Below the pieces are notes generated by a model. The model had not been told where the DNA came from. It did not search any database and was given only the letters and a program-made list of their open reading frames with translations. From Lederbergia galactosidilytica (GTDB taxonomy: Bacteria > Bacillota > Bacilli > Bacillales > Bacillaceae_C): a DNA stretch of 64,000 bases. A program made the translations under genes and the position numbers. The stretch covers positions 1-64,000 of the forward strand of contig NZ_JAGGKH010000003.1 of the NCBI RefSeq assembly GCF_017873565.1. Direction: 5' to 3'. How positions within the stretch are numbered: position 1 is the first letter of the stretch; each line of letters starts with the position of its first letter. Positions 26,222 to 34,921 of this stretch are shown here, piece by piece.

Positions 26222-27579
26222 GATGTTTCCCCACTTGTTTCCTTTTCTTTCGCCTGAATAAATAATTTAAAATAAGGTTCTTCAAAACTATTTTTATTGG
26301 AAAGAATCATGATAAAGCCAATAAATGCTAACACCAAACCGGCCATCCCCCCAAAAGTGGCGAACAATAAGATGATATATTTAGAAACCCGAATAGAGAA
26401 ACTCATTTCGTTAATCGGAATAACGAAAGTCGATACTGCTACAGCCGATATAATAATAATCATAATATTTGAGGTGAGCGCTGCATCTGTCGCAGCCGTT
26501 CCTAGAATGAGTCCGCCAACGGTCGTAGCTGTAGCACTGACAGCTTTTGGCAGGCGAATGCTCGCTTCCGTTAATAGCTCCATGACGATTAACATAAATA
26601 AAACTTCCACATAGGAGGGATAAGGGACTCCTATCCGAGAACCGGCAACAGATAAAGCTAATTCTGCACGAAAAATTTCGGGATTATAAGAAGCCACTGC
26701 GACATATAATCCTGGAAAAATAACACAGGTAACAAGCCCAATATATCGAAGGATCTCTGCAAACTTCGTTACCCAATAAGGATGGTAATTATCCTCCATA
26801 GAGGTCATAAAATCGAAAAAAACAGCTGGTGCCAGGATAACCAAAGAATCGCCATCAAGTAAGAGGACGACTTTTCCACCAGATAGATTATAAGTAATCC
26901 GGTCCGTACGTTCTGTCTGCAGCATAGTGGGAAGCAGTGAACGTTTCTTTACATTTAAAAAGCGAACTAGTTCGGCACTGGATAGAATAACATCACTGTT
27001 TAATTTCTTTAATCTTTGTTTGATCTGTTTTAACACTACCGGCTTGACCAAATCCTTATCATAAATGACCGCTAATGATTGATGAGATTTCTTCCCGACT
27101 TCATGCATTTCGATTACTAATGAAGGCTGGTGATAGCGTTGGCGGATTAGATTTAGATTGGTATCAATATCTTCACTTAGAGCAAGCTGTGGACCCATGA
27201 TAGTAGGCTCAACATTGCTTTCAAGCACGGTATCTGTACTTACGGTCTTAAAGTCGAATAAGAGAATACTCTCGTTCAGAGAGATGGCGAGACTCCCTTT
27301 TGTTAACTCTAGTTGGATTTGTTCCTTGGATTTGATGATTTGCTGGTTTGGAAGAGAGTTTAAATAGGCTTCTACTTGCTCCATGGAAGTTAGTTCAAAA
27401 AAAGGCTTGATAATCACTTTTTGAAGTTGATCATTATCTGTCACCGTTTTGATAAAAAGTAGTTCCATTTCCTTTTGGTCAATTTTTAATGGTTTATGGG
27501 TAAAGTCGAAGGAATCTTTAAATTGTTGAATTAGCCAATCTTTTGTTGTGGAGGATGATAAAGTTGATTTTTTAGGCAT
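26218..27579 (-). CDS. Spore germinant receptor A subunit (GerAA family), short form
   Basis: A 453-residue protein, about 60-90 residues shorter than typical A subunits. The N-terminal domain (about 1-235) is reduced: the VRGPREGF stretch is replaced by VEPTIMGPQLALSEDIDTN. The membrane domain (about 240-430) retains LLDGDSLVILAPAVFFDFM and IGVPYPSYVEVLFMLIVMELLTEASIRLP. The C-terminal tail is short. GGAGG is placed 8 bases before the ATG. First gene of the A-B-C operon; a possible sigma-G promoter (GTATA-N17-AAAACTA) lies upstream. Confidence 0.92.
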   Translation of the reverse strand: MPKKSTLSSSTTKDWLIQQFKDSFDFTHKPLKIDQKEMELLFIKTVTDNDQLQKVIIKPFFELTSMEQVEAYLNSLPNQQIIKSKEQIQLELTKGSLAISLNESILLFDFKTVSTDTVLESNVEPTIMGPQLALSEDIDTNLNLIRQRYHQPSLVIEMHEVGKKSHQSLAVIYDKDLVKPVVLKQIKQRLKKLNSDVILSSAELVRFLNVKKRSLLPTMLQTERTDRITYNLSGGKVVLLLDGDSLVILAPAVFFDFMTSMEDNYHPYWVTKFAEILRYIGLVTCVIFPGLYVAVASYNPEIFRAELALSVAGSRIGVPYPSYVEVLFMLIVMELLTEASIRLPKAVSATATTVGGLILGTAATDAALTSNIMIIIISAVAVSTFVIPINEMSFSIRVSKYIILLFATFGGMAGLVLAFIGFIMILSNKNSFEEPYFKLFIQAKEKETSGETS

Positions 27580-27677
27580 TGTTGGGGCCTCCTAGTTTCG
27601 TTTCCAAAAATCTTCTATAGGTAGTTTTGGCAAAAGCTTATAAACTATACGGAAATAGGAGGAAGATATGAGATAGA

Positions 27678-27705
27678 AAATAGCTGCGAAAGCCCGCAGC
27701 TATTT
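27678..27705 (-). terminator. Terminator of the metal operon
   Basis: Inverted repeat AAATAGCTGCG/CGCAGCTATTT overlapping the stop codon of the Crp/Fnr gene, followed on the minus strand by TTTTCT. Confidence 0.85.
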
Positions 27706-28393
27706 ATACTTCTTGTAGAGCTTGGATATGATGGATTTTGATTTTTCTTTGACCAGTTTGTTCAATCCAGCCGCGCTCTTGAAATTCAGCAAGTTTTCGA
27801 CTGACGGTTTCAGGAGTTGTTCCAAGATATGAAGCAAGATCCTTTTTAGCCATTGGCAGGATGAGGGTTTGGTCGTTTTGACCGTCTAATAGTTCAAGCA
27901 AATAGGCTGCAATTCGCTTTTCTGCATCCTCTGACGTTAAGCTGCTGATTAGCTTTTCCGTTCGATCTAAACGCCGTCCGAATTCCTCAAGAATTTTTAT
28001 CGAAATGGTCGGATACTTTAATAAAAAAGTTTGCAAATCTACTCGTCTCAAAACACATATTTCAGTTTTTTCCATGGCAACGGCATAATGATCAAACATA
28101 GATTCAGTAAATAGGGATAGTTCTCCCATAAAATCACCTGGTTCTAAAATGCGAATAAGTTGCTCTTTGCCTGATTCAGAGAGGAGGTAAATTTTCACAC
28201 GACCCTGATGAACAATATACAAATGAGCGGACTGATCACCTGCACCATAAATGATATCATTCCGTTCGTACTGAGCATGTGTGGTTGTTTTAGCAATTTC
28301 TAGCATTTCCTCCGGTTGTAAATGGTTGAAAATGGGTACAAGCGAGACACAGAGCTGCTGCATCTCTTTTGGATGATGGTCACAAGCTTTCAA
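27704..28393 (-). CDS. Crp/Fnr family regulator (FLP-like)
   Basis: A 229-residue transcription factor: N-terminal Cys/His segment (Cys4, His6, His7, Cys15), cyclic-nucleotide-type beta barrel (about 25-130) with Cys113, long dimer helix, and helix-turn-helix (about 175-205). The recognition helix PETVSRKL has the E-x-x-S-R pattern of FNR, which reads TTGA. Cysteines near 5 and 112 are the redox pair described for the FLP protein of Lactobacillus casei (from memory). It starts with TTG, overlaps the ATPase gene by 14 bases, and probably regulates its own operon through the box at 30638. Confidence 0.9.
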   Translation of the reverse strand: MKACDHHPKEMQQLCVSLVPIFNHLQPEEMLEIAKTTTHAQYERNDIIYGAGDQSAHLYIVHQGRVKIYLLSESGKEQLIRILEPGDFMGELSLFTESMFDHYAVAMEKTEICVLRRVDLQTFLLKYPTISIKILEEFGRRLDRTEKLISSLTSEDAEKRIAAYLLELLDGQNDQTLILPMAKKDLASYLGTTPETVSRKLAEFQERGWIEQTGQRKIKIHHIQALQEV

Positions 28394-30284
28394 ATTGGAT
28401 CTGCTCCTTGTTTCTTATAGTAGTATTCCGTTTCATTTTATTATAACTTGTTATTCGAATGGCGTTCAGAATAACGAGTAGTACACTCAATTCATGGATA
28501 AACATACCAGAAGCTAAAAATACTTTTTGAAATAGAACACCAATAAGAAGAAGGAAAACAGTACTAACTGCGAAAAAAGTATTTTGCTTCATATTACGTA
28601 CAGTCGCCTTTGCTAAGGAATATGCGTGAGGTAATGAATCTAACTGATCAGCCATTAAGACAATATCTGCGGTTTCCAACGAAACATCAGTCCCAGTACC
28701 TCCCATGGTAAGACCAATATCAGCTGTGGCAATTGCAGGTGCATCATTAATTCCGTCCCCGACCATAGCAACACGCAAACCTGTTTTTTGTAATTCCACA
28801 ATTTTAGCGACTTTTTCTTCAGGAAGTAATTCTGCTAATACGTGATCGATTTCTAATTCAGCCGCTACCCGTTCTGCTGTATAGCGGTTATCACCAGTAA
28901 GCATATAGATTTGTTTTATTCCCGCCCTTTTTAAATTCTTAATACTTTCTTTGGCATCAATCCGGATTTGATCAGTAATTGATATAAACCCTTCTATTTC
29001 TCCATTTATCGCAACAAGAACGACACTGTTTCCCCGTTTTTCCATTTTTAAGATGGATGACTCTATATGAGTGGGGATTGAAATCCTGTGTTCCTTCATT
29101 AAAAGGCGATTTCCGATAACAAGTTGTTGATTGGAAATAACAGCTTGTAGGCCCTTCCCTTTGATAACTTTGGTTTGGACGGGTTTGTTGATTAGGGAGA
29201 TGTTTCTATGTTTCGCTTCTTGAACAATAGTTTGACCGAGATGATGCTCAGAGGTGGTTTCAGCTTCCGCTACTATTTGCAATAATTTTTCCTCACTCAT
29301 TGTGAACGATTTAATATCGGTTACTGCTGGTTTTCCTTGTGTTAAAGTGCCAGTTTTATCAAAAACAACTGTGTCTATCTTAGCCAAATTCTCGACAGTT
29401 TCCCCGCCTTTCATCAAGACACCGTTTTTTGCTCCATTGCCAATCCCAGCTACAATTGAAACAGGTGCTGAGATCACGAGGGCACCTGGACAAGCAATGA
29501 CAAGAAAGGTTAAAGTAAATTCAATGTTTTGAGTGAAAATCAACACTATAGTGGCTAAAATTACTATGGCAGGGGTGTAGATATTGGCAAACTTTTCAAG
29601 GAATTTTTCGGTTTTTGTTTTCGATACCTGAGCTTCTTCCACAAGTTCAATAATTTTTGCAAAGGTTGTATCATCTCCTACCTTTTCTGCAATCACTTCT
29701 ATATAGCCGTGATCCAAGATTGAGCCACTGAAAACAGGATTTTGGATCTCTTTATGGGCTGGAATGGACTCCCCTGTAATAGCAGCTTCGTTGACAAAAG
29801 CTGTCCCAGTAACAACTATTCCATCAACCGCTACTCTCTCTCCAGATTGAATAATAACATGGTCACCTTTCTTCACCTCTGCGATGGGAAGAACGACCTT
29901 TTCTCCATCCCGTAAGACAGTTGCTACTTGAGGAGAAAGATCGATTAAGTCTTTTAAGGAACCTCTTGTTTTTTCCAATGTCTTCGTTTCAAGATAGGCG
30001 CCAAATAAAAATAAAAAGGAGACAACAGCGGATTCTATATATTCTCCAATGAAGATGGCGCCAATAATCGCAATTGATACAAGTAGCTCGATACTAAATG
30101 TCTTCATTTTTAGCGATTGAATCGCCTTTATAATGATCGGGATGCCCGCAATGCTAGTTGCAATTATTAAAAGTATATTTTGAAACTGGGTGAGATGAAG
30201 AAGATGAGAAATAAAGGCGAATAAAAGTAAGATGCCTGTGACACCTGCTATTTGTGCCTTAGTTTTACTTTTCAATGAAAACAC
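28380..30284 (-). CDS. P1B-type heavy-metal ATPase with CPG motif
   Basis: A 634-residue metal pump with about eight membrane segments. It has no N-terminal metal-binding domain; a separate HMA protein is encoded 75 bases upstream. TGES lies in the actuator domain, the phosphorylation site is Asp309 in DKTGTLTQGKP, and TGDN and GDGINDAP hinge motifs are present. The membrane metal site reads ACPGALVIS (Cys265) where CadA/ZntA pumps have CPC. Zn2+, Cd2+ or another divalent metal is likely, but the altered motif makes specificity uncertain. Confidence 0.93.
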   Translation of the reverse strand: MFSLKSKTKAQIAGVTGILLLFAFISHLLHLTQFQNILLIIATSIAGIPIIIKAIQSLKMKTFSIELLVSIAIIGAIFIGEYIESAVVSFLFLFGAYLETKTLEKTRGSLKDLIDLSPQVATVLRDGEKVVLPIAEVKKGDHVIIQSGERVAVDGIVVTGTAFVNEAAITGESIPAHKEIQNPVFSGSILDHGYIEVIAEKVGDDTTFAKIIELVEEAQVSKTKTEKFLEKFANIYTPAIVILATIVLIFTQNIEFTLTFLVIACPGALVISAPVSIVAGIGNGAKNGVLMKGGETVENLAKIDTVVFDKTGTLTQGKPAVTDIKSFTMSEEKLLQIVAEAETTSEHHLGQTIVQEAKHRNISLINKPVQTKVIKGKGLQAVISNQQLVIGNRLLMKEHRISIPTHIESSILKMEKRGNSVVLVAINGEIEGFISITDQIRIDAKESIKNLKRAGIKQIYMLTGDNRYTAERVAAELEIDHVLAELLPEEKVAKIVELQKTGLRVAMVGDGINDAPAIATADIGLTMGGTGTDVSLETADIVLMADQLDSLPHAYSLAKATVRNMKQNTFFAVSTVFLLLIGVLFQKVFLASGMFIHELSVLLVILNAIRITSYNKMKRNTTIRNKEQIQFESL

Positions 30285-30359
30285 TCCCTTCTGATACTTT
30301 TCGAGCAGGTGGAATTGATGTCACCAAGCCGTCACCTTACCCGATAATATAATTTCCTA

Positions 30360-30578
30360 TCATGCCTTTGCATTTATAACTGGATAGCCAAGTTTTGTGA
30401 TTATTTTCTCTAGCTGTTCGGCTGTTGTATTTGTTTCATCGAATGCTATTTTAACTTTACTCGAATGGAAAAGAACACTTGTCTCTTTTACACCCATTTG
30501 TTTATTTAAAACTGTTTCAATTTTCTTGATGCAAGATGGACAGGAAAGAGTTTCTAATTGAAATTTGACAGTGGCCAT
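30360..30578 (-). CDS. Small HMA-domain metal-binding protein
   Basis: A 72-residue ferredoxin-like heavy-metal-associated domain protein. The metal site is C-x-x-C: LSCPSCIKKIE (Cys13, Cys16). The usual M-x-C-x-x-C is replaced by L-S-C-P-S-C. The start ATG at 30578 is preceded by AAAGGAGG. First gene of the HMA-ATPase-regulator operon, it probably delivers metal to, or senses metal for, the ATPase, which lacks such a domain itself. CopZ-like in fold, but not necessarily a copper chaperone. Confidence 0.88.
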   Translation of the reverse strand: MATVKFQLETLSCPSCIKKIETVLNKQMGVKETSVLFHSSKVKIAFDETNTTAEQLEKIITKLGYPVINAKA

Positions 30579-30609
30579 TTCGACCGCCTCCTTTATTGTT
30601 TGTATTCTT

Positions 30610-30651
30610 ATCATAAAGGGATTAAAATGATAGCTCCTTGATGTATATCAA
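30610..30651 (-). promoter_or_regulatory. FNR-type box and promoter of the metal operon
   Basis: TTGATGTATATCAA at 30638-30651 is a perfect TTGAT-N4-ATCAA palindrome. On the minus strand TATGAT (30615-30610) is a good -10, which places the start near 30603 and the box centre at about -41.5, the class II activator position. The obvious binder is the Crp/Fnr protein encoded by the third gene of the operon. Confidence 0.75.
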
Positions 30652-30785
30652 GAATGGGAAAAAAATAAAGAAGAAAGTAAAGAGGCTTTTGTCAATTTGT
30701 GCTGAAAAATTTTTAGACTATGTCCAAAAGAGTGGATATGATGCATTTTTAACAAATATTGACAGATTGAAATTGAAATAGAAGG

Positions 30786-30814
30786 TTGGACATTTTTATA
30801 AAAAGAGTTATAAT
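30786..30814 (+). promoter_or_regulatory. Sigma-A promoter of ltaS
   Basis: TTGGAC at 30786-30791, 17-base spacer, TATAAT at 30809-30814. Confidence 0.75.
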
Positions 30815-30822
30815 ATCGTAGT

Positions 30823-30914
30823 CACTTTTTTTAGTTAGAAAGAAACCTAGTTTTATGGATTTTTAGTGTTAACTTAAAACAAAAAGTGGCACATACTTTG
30901 CACTTTTGTTTTTT
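30823..30914 (+). promoter_or_regulatory. Attenuator-like leader of ltaS
   Basis: A hairpin with arms ACAAAAAGTG (30879-30888) and CACTTTTGT (30901-30909) followed by six T residues lies between the promoter and the start codon. CACTTTTT at 30823-30830 can pair perfectly with AAAAAGTG at 30881-30888 and would break this hairpin. The arrangement looks like terminator and antiterminator, but no ligand or protein is indicated. Confidence 0.45.
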
Positions 30915-30935
30915 AGTAAGAGGGGAGCGTTTAAG

Positions 30936-32861
30936 TTGAATTGGCTTAAAAAATTCTCATTCAACATTCATAGTAAAAGTGTACAATTTTTTCTAATCGC
31001 AATTGTTCTATTTTGGATAAAAACATATGTAACGTATAGAATCGAATTTAATTTGGGAATTGATAATTCTGTTCAGGAGTTTCTTTTATTTATCAATCCA
31101 CTTAGCTCTGCTTTTTTATTTTTCGGAGCAGCTTTATTATTTAAAAAACATTGGGGAGCAGCCTTAATTGCTATCCAATTTGTTCTATCATTCTGGCTTT
31201 ACGCAAATGTTGTCTATTATCGTTTCTTTGATGACTTTATTACATGGCCAACCGTTTTACAGTTGAAGGTAAATGGGGGACAAACTGAGAGTGCCTTATC
31301 TTTGATGACGCCACTTGATATTCTCTATTTCACAGATACGATTATTTTGCTGTCATTGTTAGGCTTTAAGGTCATTCAATTAAAGGCCGCCTCCACGAGG
31401 AAATTAGCTATTATCCCAATGGCTGTTGCAGTGGGAATTTTTATGTTTAATTTGTCCTTAGCGGAAGCTGATCGACCCGAGCTATTGACACGATCATTTG
31501 ACCGAAATTATCTTGTGAAGTATTTGGGAGCTTATAATTTTACCATTTATGATGGTATCCAAACGGCACGTTCTTCGATGCAGCGTACTCTTGCCAGCAG
31601 TGATGATGTCACTGAGATCGAAAATAACTTGAAGGCTAACTTCTCCAAGCCCAACTCAGATTATTTTGGAAAAGCCGAAGGGATGAATGTTATGTATATA
31701 TCCCTTGAGTCGTTGCAGACATTTATAATTGATTATGAATTGGATGGTCAAGAAGTAACCCCATTCTTAAATTCGTTGGCTCATGATGGAAACACTTTTT
31801 ATTTTGATAATTTCTTCCATCAAACAGGTCAAGGGAAAACATCTGATGCGGAATTTATGATGGATACATCATTATTCCCATTATCCCAAGGTTCAGTGTT
31901 TATTAATAAAGCACAAAATACGTATCATGCTGCACCTGCGATCCTTAAATCAAAAGGTTATACATCTGCTGCATTACATGGAAACTATAAAACTTTCTGG
32001 AATCGAAATGAATTTTATAAAGCTTTAGGTTATGATCACTTTTTCGATGCCACTTATTATAATATGACAGCAGAAAATGTGAAAAACTATGGTTTGAAGG
32101 ATAAACCATTCTTAGAGGAATCTATGCCATTATTAGAATCCTTGCCACAACCATTTTATTCTAAACTATTGTTGCTCTCGAACCATTTTCCATTTGCGAT
32201 GGATGAAGGAGATACAGATTTTCCAGCAGGAGATTTTGGCGATAAAGTAGTGAATCAGTATTTTCAGTCAGCAAATTATATGGATCAGGCTCTGGAAGAG
32301 TTTTTTGAGAATCTAAAAGAAGCTGGTTTATATGACAATACGATTATTGTGATGTATGGTGACCATTACGGAATCTCAGAAAATCATAATGATGCAATGG
32401 AAAAGGTTACTGGAGAAGAAGTAACATCATTTAAAAATGCCGAATTGCAAAGAGTTCCACTTTTTATCCACGTACCAGGGGTACAGGGTGGAGTCGTTCA
32501 TAAATATAGTGGTCAAGTTGATGTTCAACCAACGATTCTCCATTTATTAGGCATTGATACGCGTAACTATTTAAACATAGGAAACGATATTTTATCACCT
32601 GAGTTTAAGGAAATTGTTCCTTTCCGTAACGGAGACTTTATCACTCCTGAAGTGACACAGGTAAATGGTGTTTGTTACGCGACTGATACAGGTGAGCCGA
32701 TTGAGGATGAGCAATGTCGTGCAGATGATCAAATTGCGAAGGAAAAATTAGAAATTTCGGATCGAATTGTTACGAAGGATTTACTCCGTTTCTATCAACC
32801 TGATGGTTTTGTACCAATTGATCCGAATGATTACCAGTACACAAATGGTACAAAAGATTAA
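30936..32861 (+). CDS. ltaS: Lipoteichoic acid synthase (LtaS type)
   Basis: A 641-residue membrane enzyme that polymerises glycerol phosphate from phosphatidylglycerol onto the glycolipid anchor of lipoteichoic acid. Five N-terminal membrane segments (about 15-210) are followed by a helical linker and an extracellular sulfatase-fold domain with catalytic Thr302 (GQGKTSDAEF) and metal ligands in YGDHYGISENHN. The start is TTG at 30936, chosen because AGAGGGGAG precedes it. Length is near that of Bacillus LtaS paralogues (YflE, YfnI, YqgS); which paralogue it corresponds to is not decided. Confidence 0.92.
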   Translation: MNWLKKFSFNIHSKSVQFFLIAIVLFWIKTYVTYRIEFNLGIDNSVQEFLLFINPLSSAFLFFGAALLFKKHWGAALIAIQFVLSFWLYANVVYYRFFDDFITWPTVLQLKVNGGQTESALSLMTPLDILYFTDTIILLSLLGFKVIQLKAASTRKLAIIPMAVAVGIFMFNLSLAEADRPELLTRSFDRNYLVKYLGAYNFTIYDGIQTARSSMQRTLASSDDVTEIENNLKANFSKPNSDYFGKAEGMNVMYISLESLQTFIIDYELDGQEVTPFLNSLAHDGNTFYFDNFFHQTGQGKTSDAEFMMDTSLFPLSQGSVFINKAQNTYHAAPAILKSKGYTSAALHGNYKTFWNRNEFYKALGYDHFFDATYYNMTAENVKNYGLKDKPFLEESMPLLESLPQPFYSKLLLLSNHFPFAMDEGDTDFPAGDFGDKVVNQYFQSANYMDQALEEFFENLKEAGLYDNTIIVMYGDHYGISENHNDAMEKVTGEEVTSFKNAELQRVPLFIHVPGVQGGVVHKYSGQVDVQPTILHLLGIDTRNYLNIGNDILSPEFKEIVPFRNGDFITPEVTQVNGVCYATDTGEPIEDEQCRADDQIAKEKLEISDRIVTKDLLRFYQPDGFVPIDPNDYQYTNGTKD

Positions 32862-32992
32862 GGAAAACTATAAAGCGCCAGTTTTAGGGGGACAGGGGAG
32901 ATTGAGAGAACTAGTGGAATACTCTTATGATCCCACTTTCCGTCCGCCTTCAACACTTTTAGAGCTCTAATGAGCACTAGAATTAGGCCGTC

Positions 32993-33033
32993 AAAAGAGC
33001 TTCATCTCATTTTGAATGAGATGAAGCTCTTTT
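32993..33033. terminator. Bidirectional terminator between ltaS and the dioxygenase gene
   Basis: AAAAGAGCTTCATCTCATT and its inverted partner form a near-perfect stem flanked by A and T runs. Confidence 0.92.
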
Positions 33034-33079
33034 CATATGCTCCGCAAATATTAGTCAACTATATCAAAGTCGATTATCT

Positions 33080-34051
33080 TTAGGACTGCGTTTTTAACGG
33101 CTTGAGTTTGGCTTCAATTTGTTCCCGTTGGGGCTCTAAAAACGATGGTAATGCTAAGCTTTCTCCTAAATGTTCGATTGGCTCATCGATATCAAAGCCA
33201 GGTCCATCAGTGGCAAGCTCAAAGAGAATTCCATTAGGCTCACGGAAATATAGTGAGCGGAAATAATAACGATCAACGAAGCCGGAATTGGCAATTCGCG
33301 CTGCACGCAAACGGTCCACCCATTTTCTTAAGGTTTCTTCATCTTGAACGCGAAATGCGACATGATGAACACCGCCACGTCCTAATTGCGCTGCGGGAAG
33401 ATCTTTTCTTTCTTCTAGATAAACTTGTGCACCGGATCCACCTTCACCGGTTTCATAAATTTTAATATCGGCTTGTCCTTTAATTGGAGAAGGATTATAC
33501 TCCTTTAATCGAAAACCAAGAATATCAGTTAAAATCTTTACTGTTGGTTCAGCATTTTCCACGGTTAATTGAATAGGCCCTAATCCGGTAATTCCATATT
33601 GTACGGGAACGGGACTTTTATTCCACGGACTTCCTGGAGCAACTCCCTGATTCATTTCATCGGAAATCAATGTTAGCTGCTGTCCTTCATGATCGATAAA
33701 TGGGAGGATTTTTCGTCCAGCCTGCTCTTTAATATCAGCATGTTCCACATTATAGTCCATAAACCTTTTTTTCCAATAAGCGAGGGCAGCATCGTTAGGG
33801 ACGCGCAAAAAAGTGTTGGAAATACTACTGACACCTCGGTAATTACGTGCTAACATGGGAATTTCGAAAAAGGTTAAATCAGTCCCTGGATTCCCCTTTT
33901 CATCTGCGTAAAAAAGATGATAGACATATGTGTCGTCTTGATTGACTGTTTTTTTCACTAATCTCATGCCAAGAACATTTGTATAAAAGTCTAAGTTTTC
34001 AGCTGCCTTCGCCGTTAAGGCAGAGACATGATGAATGCCTTTCAATTCCAT
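33080..34051 (-). CDS. Ring-cleaving dioxygenase, VOC family (MhqO/MhqE-like)
   Basis: A 323-residue protein of two glyoxalase/VOC modules (about 3-140 and 150-290). Metal ligands are visible in GIHHVSA, GGVHHVAF and LFELATDG. In Bacillus such enzymes degrade quinones and catechol-type compounds and are induced by them. ATG 34051 is chosen because GGAGG precedes it; the upstream 18 codons have no such signal. A TetR-family gene is divergent 210 bases away and may control it. Confidence 0.9.
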   Translation of the reverse strand: MELKGIHHVSALTAKAAENLDFYTNVLGMRLVKKTVNQDDTYVYHLFYADEKGNPGTDLTFFEIPMLARNYRGVSSISNTFLRVPNDAALAYWKKRFMDYNVEHADIKEQAGRKILPFIDHEGQQLTLISDEMNQGVAPGSPWNKSPVPVQYGITGLGPIQLTVENAEPTVKILTDILGFRLKEYNPSPIKGQADIKIYETGEGGSGAQVYLEERKDLPAAQLGRGGVHHVAFRVQDEETLRKWVDRLRAARIANSGFVDRYYFRSLYFREPNGILFELATDGPGFDIDEPIEHLGESLALPSFLEPQREQIEAKLKPLKTQS

Positions 34052-34162
34052 ATGCACCAACCTCCATTCCTGTATTGTGCTTTTATTGTAACGATTTATA
34101 ATCAACTATTCAAAAGTAATTAACTTTTTAACAAGCTAATATGGAAATTTTGCTTTGCCTAA

Positions 34163-34210
34163 TTGACGTACAGTTTAGTTATTGATAAAATTTGATTGTA
34201 TGATCAATCA
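34163..34210 (+). promoter_or_regulatory. Promoter and operator of the TetR gene
   Basis: TTGACG at 34163-34168, 17 bases, TAAAAT at 34186-34191 form a sigma-A promoter. The palindrome TGATTG-N6-CAATCA (34193-34210) sits at the expected start site and is a candidate TetR operator in the divergent intergenic region. Confidence 0.6.
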
Positions 34211-34261
34211 GTAATTTGACTAATCGAAATATCCCTGATTGCTGAATGGTGGGTGATAAGA

Positions 34262-34921
34262 TTGAAGGAAGAAAAGGGACGCTCAAGTTTTATTGCGAGT
34301 GCGAGACGTGATCAAATGATGGATGCAGCGATTCAAACACTAGACGAAATTGGTTTTATTAAGGCAAGCTTGTCTCAAATTGCGAAGCGGGCAGGGATCA
34401 GTACGGCTCTAATTTCATACCATTTTTCATCGAAGGAAGATCTGATGAACCATGTGTTGATGAAATTGATGGCTGATTCTACAACAGCAATTGTAGAACA
34501 AATAGAAAAAGTAAAAGGTCCAAAAGAAAAATTAGATACCTTTATAAAAGCAAGTCTTATGTATCAAGCGATTCATCCATCCCGTAATACAGCCCTTTTG
34601 GAAATTGTTTTTAATGCCCGCACTCCAGAGAATATTCCTTATTATAAGATGGAAGATGATGAAGAGGAACAACTGACAAATGAATTGCAACAAATCCTTT
34701 ACGATGGGCAGAAGGAGGGGGTTTTTGCTCCATTCTCGGTAGAAGTGATGACAAGTGTAATTCAAGGGGCTATTGGTGAGTTTATGTTATCGAACAGTAG
34801 AATTGCCAGAGAGGTAGATGTAGATACCTATATAAAGGAATTAACGACAATTCTACATCGTACGGTATTAAAAGATAAGGATAAGGGAGAGGCATTAGGA
34901 GGAGTAAATGAGAACGGATGA
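34262..34921 (+). CDS. TetR/AcrR family transcriptional regulator
   Basis: A 219-residue repressor. The N-terminal helix-turn-helix (about 12-58) has AAIQTLDEIGFIKASLSQIAKRAGISTALISYHFSSKEDL, the family signature; the C-terminal ligand domain is divergent. I prefer TTG 34262, with GGTGGG 8 bases upstream, to GTG 34253. The gene overlaps the YqeB-like gene by 14 bases. The divergent dioxygenase gene is a likely target as well (inference). Confidence 0.9.
   Translation: MKEEKGRSSFIASARRDQMMDAAIQTLDEIGFIKASLSQIAKRAGISTALISYHFSSKEDLMNHVLMKLMADSTTAIVEQIEKVKGPKEKLDTFIKASLMYQAIHPSRNTALLEIVFNARTPENIPYYKMEDDEEEQLTNELQQILYDGQKEGVFAPFSVEVMTSVIQGAIGEFMLSNSRIAREVDVDTYIKELTTILHRTVLKDKDKGEALGGVNENG

Larger units (their letters stand above)
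30579..30935. other. Divergent control region between the metal operon and ltaS
   Basis: Holds the minus-strand promoter with FNR-type box, the ltaS sigma-A promoter and the ltaS leader with an attenuator-like hairpin. Each is listed separately. Confidence 0.7.
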
